From NCBI GenBank assembly GCA_002293625.1, contig DBDP01000075.1, forward strand, positions 1 through 6,608: a stretch of DNA of 6,608 nt, given 5' to 3'. Numbering within the stretch: position 1 is the stretch's first letter; each line of letters opens with the position of its first letter. Below, in pieces: positions 5,438 to 6,608 of this stretch. The notes under the pieces are model-generated. The model made no database searches and was not told where the DNA came from. It saw only the letters and a list, made by a program, of their open reading frames with translations. This DNA comes from Clostridiales bacterium UBA929. GTDB lineage: Bacteria > Bacillota > Clostridia > Oscillospirales > UBA929. The position numbers and the translations under genes are program-made.

Positions 5438-5443
5438 AAGGAG
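5438..5443 (+). promoter_or_regulatory. Ribosome binding site of the tube gene
   Basis: AAGGAG sits 9 bases before ATG 5453 and begins at the base after the hairpin repeat ends. A hairpin this close could affect ribosome access. The following bases (TGAGAACGC) loosely resemble those after the orphan site at 5330 (ACGTGAACCTC). Confidence 0.75.
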
Positions 5444-5452
5444 TGAGAACGC

Positions 5453-5974
5453 ATGGACAACACATTTGAGGTCGGCACAATTGATTTTCGCGTATATGAG
5501 GACGCGAACAATTACCTCGGCATGGCGTCGGTCAAGCTGCCGGACAGGAACCAAAAGGTTATTACTCTCAACGGCGCAGGCATCGGCGGCGACGTGGAGG
5601 TGCCGGTAAACGGGAACTACGACGCCATGACAATGGACATGGTGTTCCAAAACTATTCGCAGAAGGTAGCGACCCTCCGTGAACACCGTAGGCACAATAT
5701 CGAGCTACGGACAGCGGATCAGGTGGAAGACAAGTTGAAAGGCGAAATCGTGACGGTGCCGGTGAAGCACGTGATGATTGTGGTGCCGAAGAGCGCGAGC
5801 GGCGGCGAGATCAAGACCGCCTCGCAGGCAAACACGACTGTTACGGTTTCCGTGCGGTACTGGGCGACCTATATCAACGGGGAAAAGGTGGACGAGCTTG
5901 ACCCGTTGAACCGGATCGACATCATCAACGGCACCGACTACGACGCGCCGGTGCGAGCGGCGTTGGGCTTGTAG
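5453..5974 (+). CDS. Contractile tail tube protein (P2 gpFII family)
   Basis: This 173-residue protein (P2 FII is 172) stacks as rings to form the inner tail tube. Family landmarks are the N-terminal FEVGTIDFRVYEDANNYLGMASVKLPD (about 4-30), GAGIGGDVEVPVNGNYDAM (about 41-59), a central basic segment (LREHRRHNIELRTADQ) and the hallmark C-terminal VSVRYWATYINGEKVDELDPLNRIDIINGTDYDAPVR (about 132-168), with the conserved aspartate, asparagine and glycine-aspartate spacing. The gene lies directly after the sheath, the universal order for P2-like tails. Start ATG 5453 has AAGGAG at 9 bases. The gap to the sheath gene (122 bases) is filled with hairpin repeats. The final codon and stop (TTG TAG) form the first bases of the next repeat, so the C-terminal leucine may be repeat-derived. 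Confidence 0.94.
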   Translation: MDNTFEVGTIDFRVYEDANNYLGMASVKLPDRNQKVITLNGAGIGGDVEVPVNGNYDAMTMDMVFQNYSQKVATLREHRRHNIELRTADQVEDKLKGEIVTVPVKHVMIVVPKSASGGEIKTASQANTTVTVSVRYWATYINGEKVDELDPLNRIDIINGTDYDAPVRAALGL

Positions 5975-6101
5975 GGCGCGACGACCCGGCGCGCCGAGAT
6001 ATAACGTGTGTAGGGGCGATTCTCAATCGCCCGCGGACGACCGAGGGCGGTCGTCCCTACAAAGACGAGGGCAACGGCGGGCGGGATGACCCCGCCCCTA
6101 C
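5969..6101 (+). repeat. Fullest composite palindromic repeat (modules 1 to 4)
   Basis: Module 1 starts at TTGTAGGGCG (5969) with CGGCGCGCCG, then a linker with AACGTGTG. Module 2 is GGGCGATT / CTC / AATCGCCC inside GTAGGG (6010). Module 3 is GGACGACCG / AGGG / CGGTCGTCC with CCCTAC (6035-6060). After AAAGACGAGG comes module 4, GGCGGG / CCCGCC (6074-6101). Other copies in the window contain subsets of these modules in the same order and orientation. The tube stop (5972-5974) lies inside module 1. Confidence 0.88.
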
Positions 6102-6111
6102 GACATCCCCC

Positions 6112-6151
6112 GTCACCCTGCGGGTGACACCCCCCTTCCGACGGAAGGGGG
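6112..6151 (+). repeat. Two strong back-to-back hairpins before the chaperone gene
   Basis: The first stem is GTCACCC / TGC / GGGTGAC (6112-6128). The second is CCCCCTTCC / GAC / GGAAGGGGG (6131-6151), nine perfect pairs. CTACG follows rather than a T-run, so this is not a canonical intrinsic terminator, although it could slow polymerase or protect an upstream mRNA end. It looks like another dispersed repeat type; only one copy is in this window. Confidence 0.7.
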
Positions 6152-6187
6152 CTACGAAGATACCGAATTTGAGAGGAGATTACAACC

Positions 6188-6556
6188 ATGCCGGAAGAAA
6201 ACACAGTACGCATTGACGAGGACGAATTCGCCGAGGCGGAGCGCCAAGCAGCGGAGAGCGCGGACGCATATACCCACGTATTCCAAAAGCCGTTTACGTA
6301 TGACGGGAAAACATACCACGAACTGCGTTTCGATTTCGCCAGCCTGACCGGGCGGGACGCGCTGGACATTGAAGCGGAGATGGCTTCGTTCGGGAAGTTC
6401 GTGGTGGCGGAGGAGTTCAATTCCGAGTACCTGATCCGCTACGCCGCCAAGAGCTGCAACGAGAAGATCGGCTCCGACGCGTTTGAGCTGATGCCCGCGA
6501 AGGAGTTCAAACAGATAAAGAGCGCGGTGCGGTCTTTTTTAATGGCTGCGGGGTAA
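6188..6556 (+). CDS. Tail assembly chaperone, short form (gpE / Mu gp41-like, Phage_TAC_7)
   Basis: This 122-residue protein probably binds the tape measure protein and guides tail assembly without staying in the virion. The acidic N-terminal third (about 1-30) precedes the conserved core: VFQKPFTYDGKTYHELRFDF (about 35-54), then SLTGRDALDIEAEM (about 56-69), YLIRYAAKSCNEKIG (about 82-96) and a terminal helix with LMPAKEFKQIKSAVRSFLMA. This is the usual pattern of the TAC_7 family found just after tube genes. Start ATG 6188 has GAGGAG (6173-6178) at 9 bases. The codons for Ser116-Phe117-Leu118 form a slippery T TTT TTA just before the TAA stop, and the -1 frame continues past it, so a longer form is expected. 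Confidence 0.87.
   Translation: MPEENTVRIDEDEFAEAERQAAESADAYTHVFQKPFTYDGKTYHELRFDFASLTGRDALDIEAEMASFGKFVVAEEFNSEYLIRYAAKSCNEKIGSDAFELMPAKEFKQIKSAVRSFLMAAG
6535..6541 (+). promoter_or_regulatory. Programmed -1 frameshift slippery site (T TTT TTA)
   Basis: The heptamer fits X XXY YYZ in the reading frame used by the chaperone (codons TCT TTT TTA), and a -1 slip re-pairs both codons as TTT TTT. It lies 12 bases before the stop at 6554-6556. A six-pair stem CGGCGG (6567-6572) / CCGCCG (6582-6587) lies downstream, but 25 bases away, which is farther than typical stimulators. A weaker GGCT / AGCC pairing (6544-6561) is closer. Frameshifting here is inferred from family practice (lambda G/GT, P2 E/E') plus the exact heptamer. 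Confidence 0.75.
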
Positions 6557-6608
6557 AAGCCGGTGACGGCGGCGCGTGGCTCCGCCGGATATGCCTGACG
6601 CTGGCGCA
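6541..6608 (+). CDS. -1 frame extension of the chaperone (E'/gpT-like), partial at window end
   Basis: After a slip at 6541 the ribosome would read 22 further codons to the window edge with no stop, ending WLRRICLTLA, which could form an amphipathic helix. The -1 frame is open from 6487 and contains no ATG, GTG or TTG between there and the edge, so it is hard to translate except by frameshifting. In relatives such extensions recruit tube protein while the shared N-terminus binds the tape measure. The frame could instead close soon after the window, which cannot be excluded. An ATG at 6591 in the third frame lacks a ribosome binding site and is not called. Confidence 0.6.

Noticed and set aside
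6131..6156. Intrinsic terminator between tube and chaperone
   Set aside because: The stem is strong but CTACGAAG rather than a T-run follows, and the block of tail genes continues downstream.

Overview
The window is a slice of a prophage from a fairly GC-rich, Gram-positive-type bacterium, most likely a gut or rumen clostridial Firmicute. I infer this from the phage protein families, the strong AGGAGG-type ribosome binding sites and the style of the intergenic repeats. No host gene is present, so the taxonomic call is an inference. All nine genes lie on the + strand and form one late structural block running from head to tail.

Layout: 1-192 is a repeat-rich leader. It is followed by the major capsid protein (193-1254), an acidic protein with a HeH/SAP-like motif at the lambda FI position (1358-1843), a gpFII-like head-tail joining protein (1840-2208), a gpZ-like minor tail/tail completion protein (about 2293-2970), a putative tail terminator (3005-3493) and a small unassigned protein (3490-3747). 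The contractile tail follows: sheath (3924-5330), tube (5453-5974) and tail assembly chaperone (6188-6556). The gene order is lambda-like through the head and neck (E, FI position, FII, Z, U position), then P2/Mu-like for the tail, so the particle should be a myovirus. The window stops before the tape measure.

The most interesting coding signal is at the end of the chaperone gene. A canonical -1 slippery heptamer, T TTT TTA, lies in frame at 6535-6541, 12 bases before the stop. The -1 frame then stays open to the window edge and contains no ATG, GTG or TTG start of its own. This is the arrangement expected for a frameshifted long chaperone (lambda G/GT, P2 E/E').

The second theme is repeats. 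Every junction that is not an ATGA overlap carries dispersed repeat modules: GC-rich hairpins bounded by GTAGGG and CCCTAC, and AT-richer arrays of 7-base units. They supply the stop codons of at least four genes, sit directly against ribosome binding sites, and in the 1358-1843 gene three different repeat families are read through in frame. The structural genes themselves look intact, so this appears to be a long-resident prophage invaded by host repeats without losing its reading frames. Whether the particle is still functional cannot be judged from this window.
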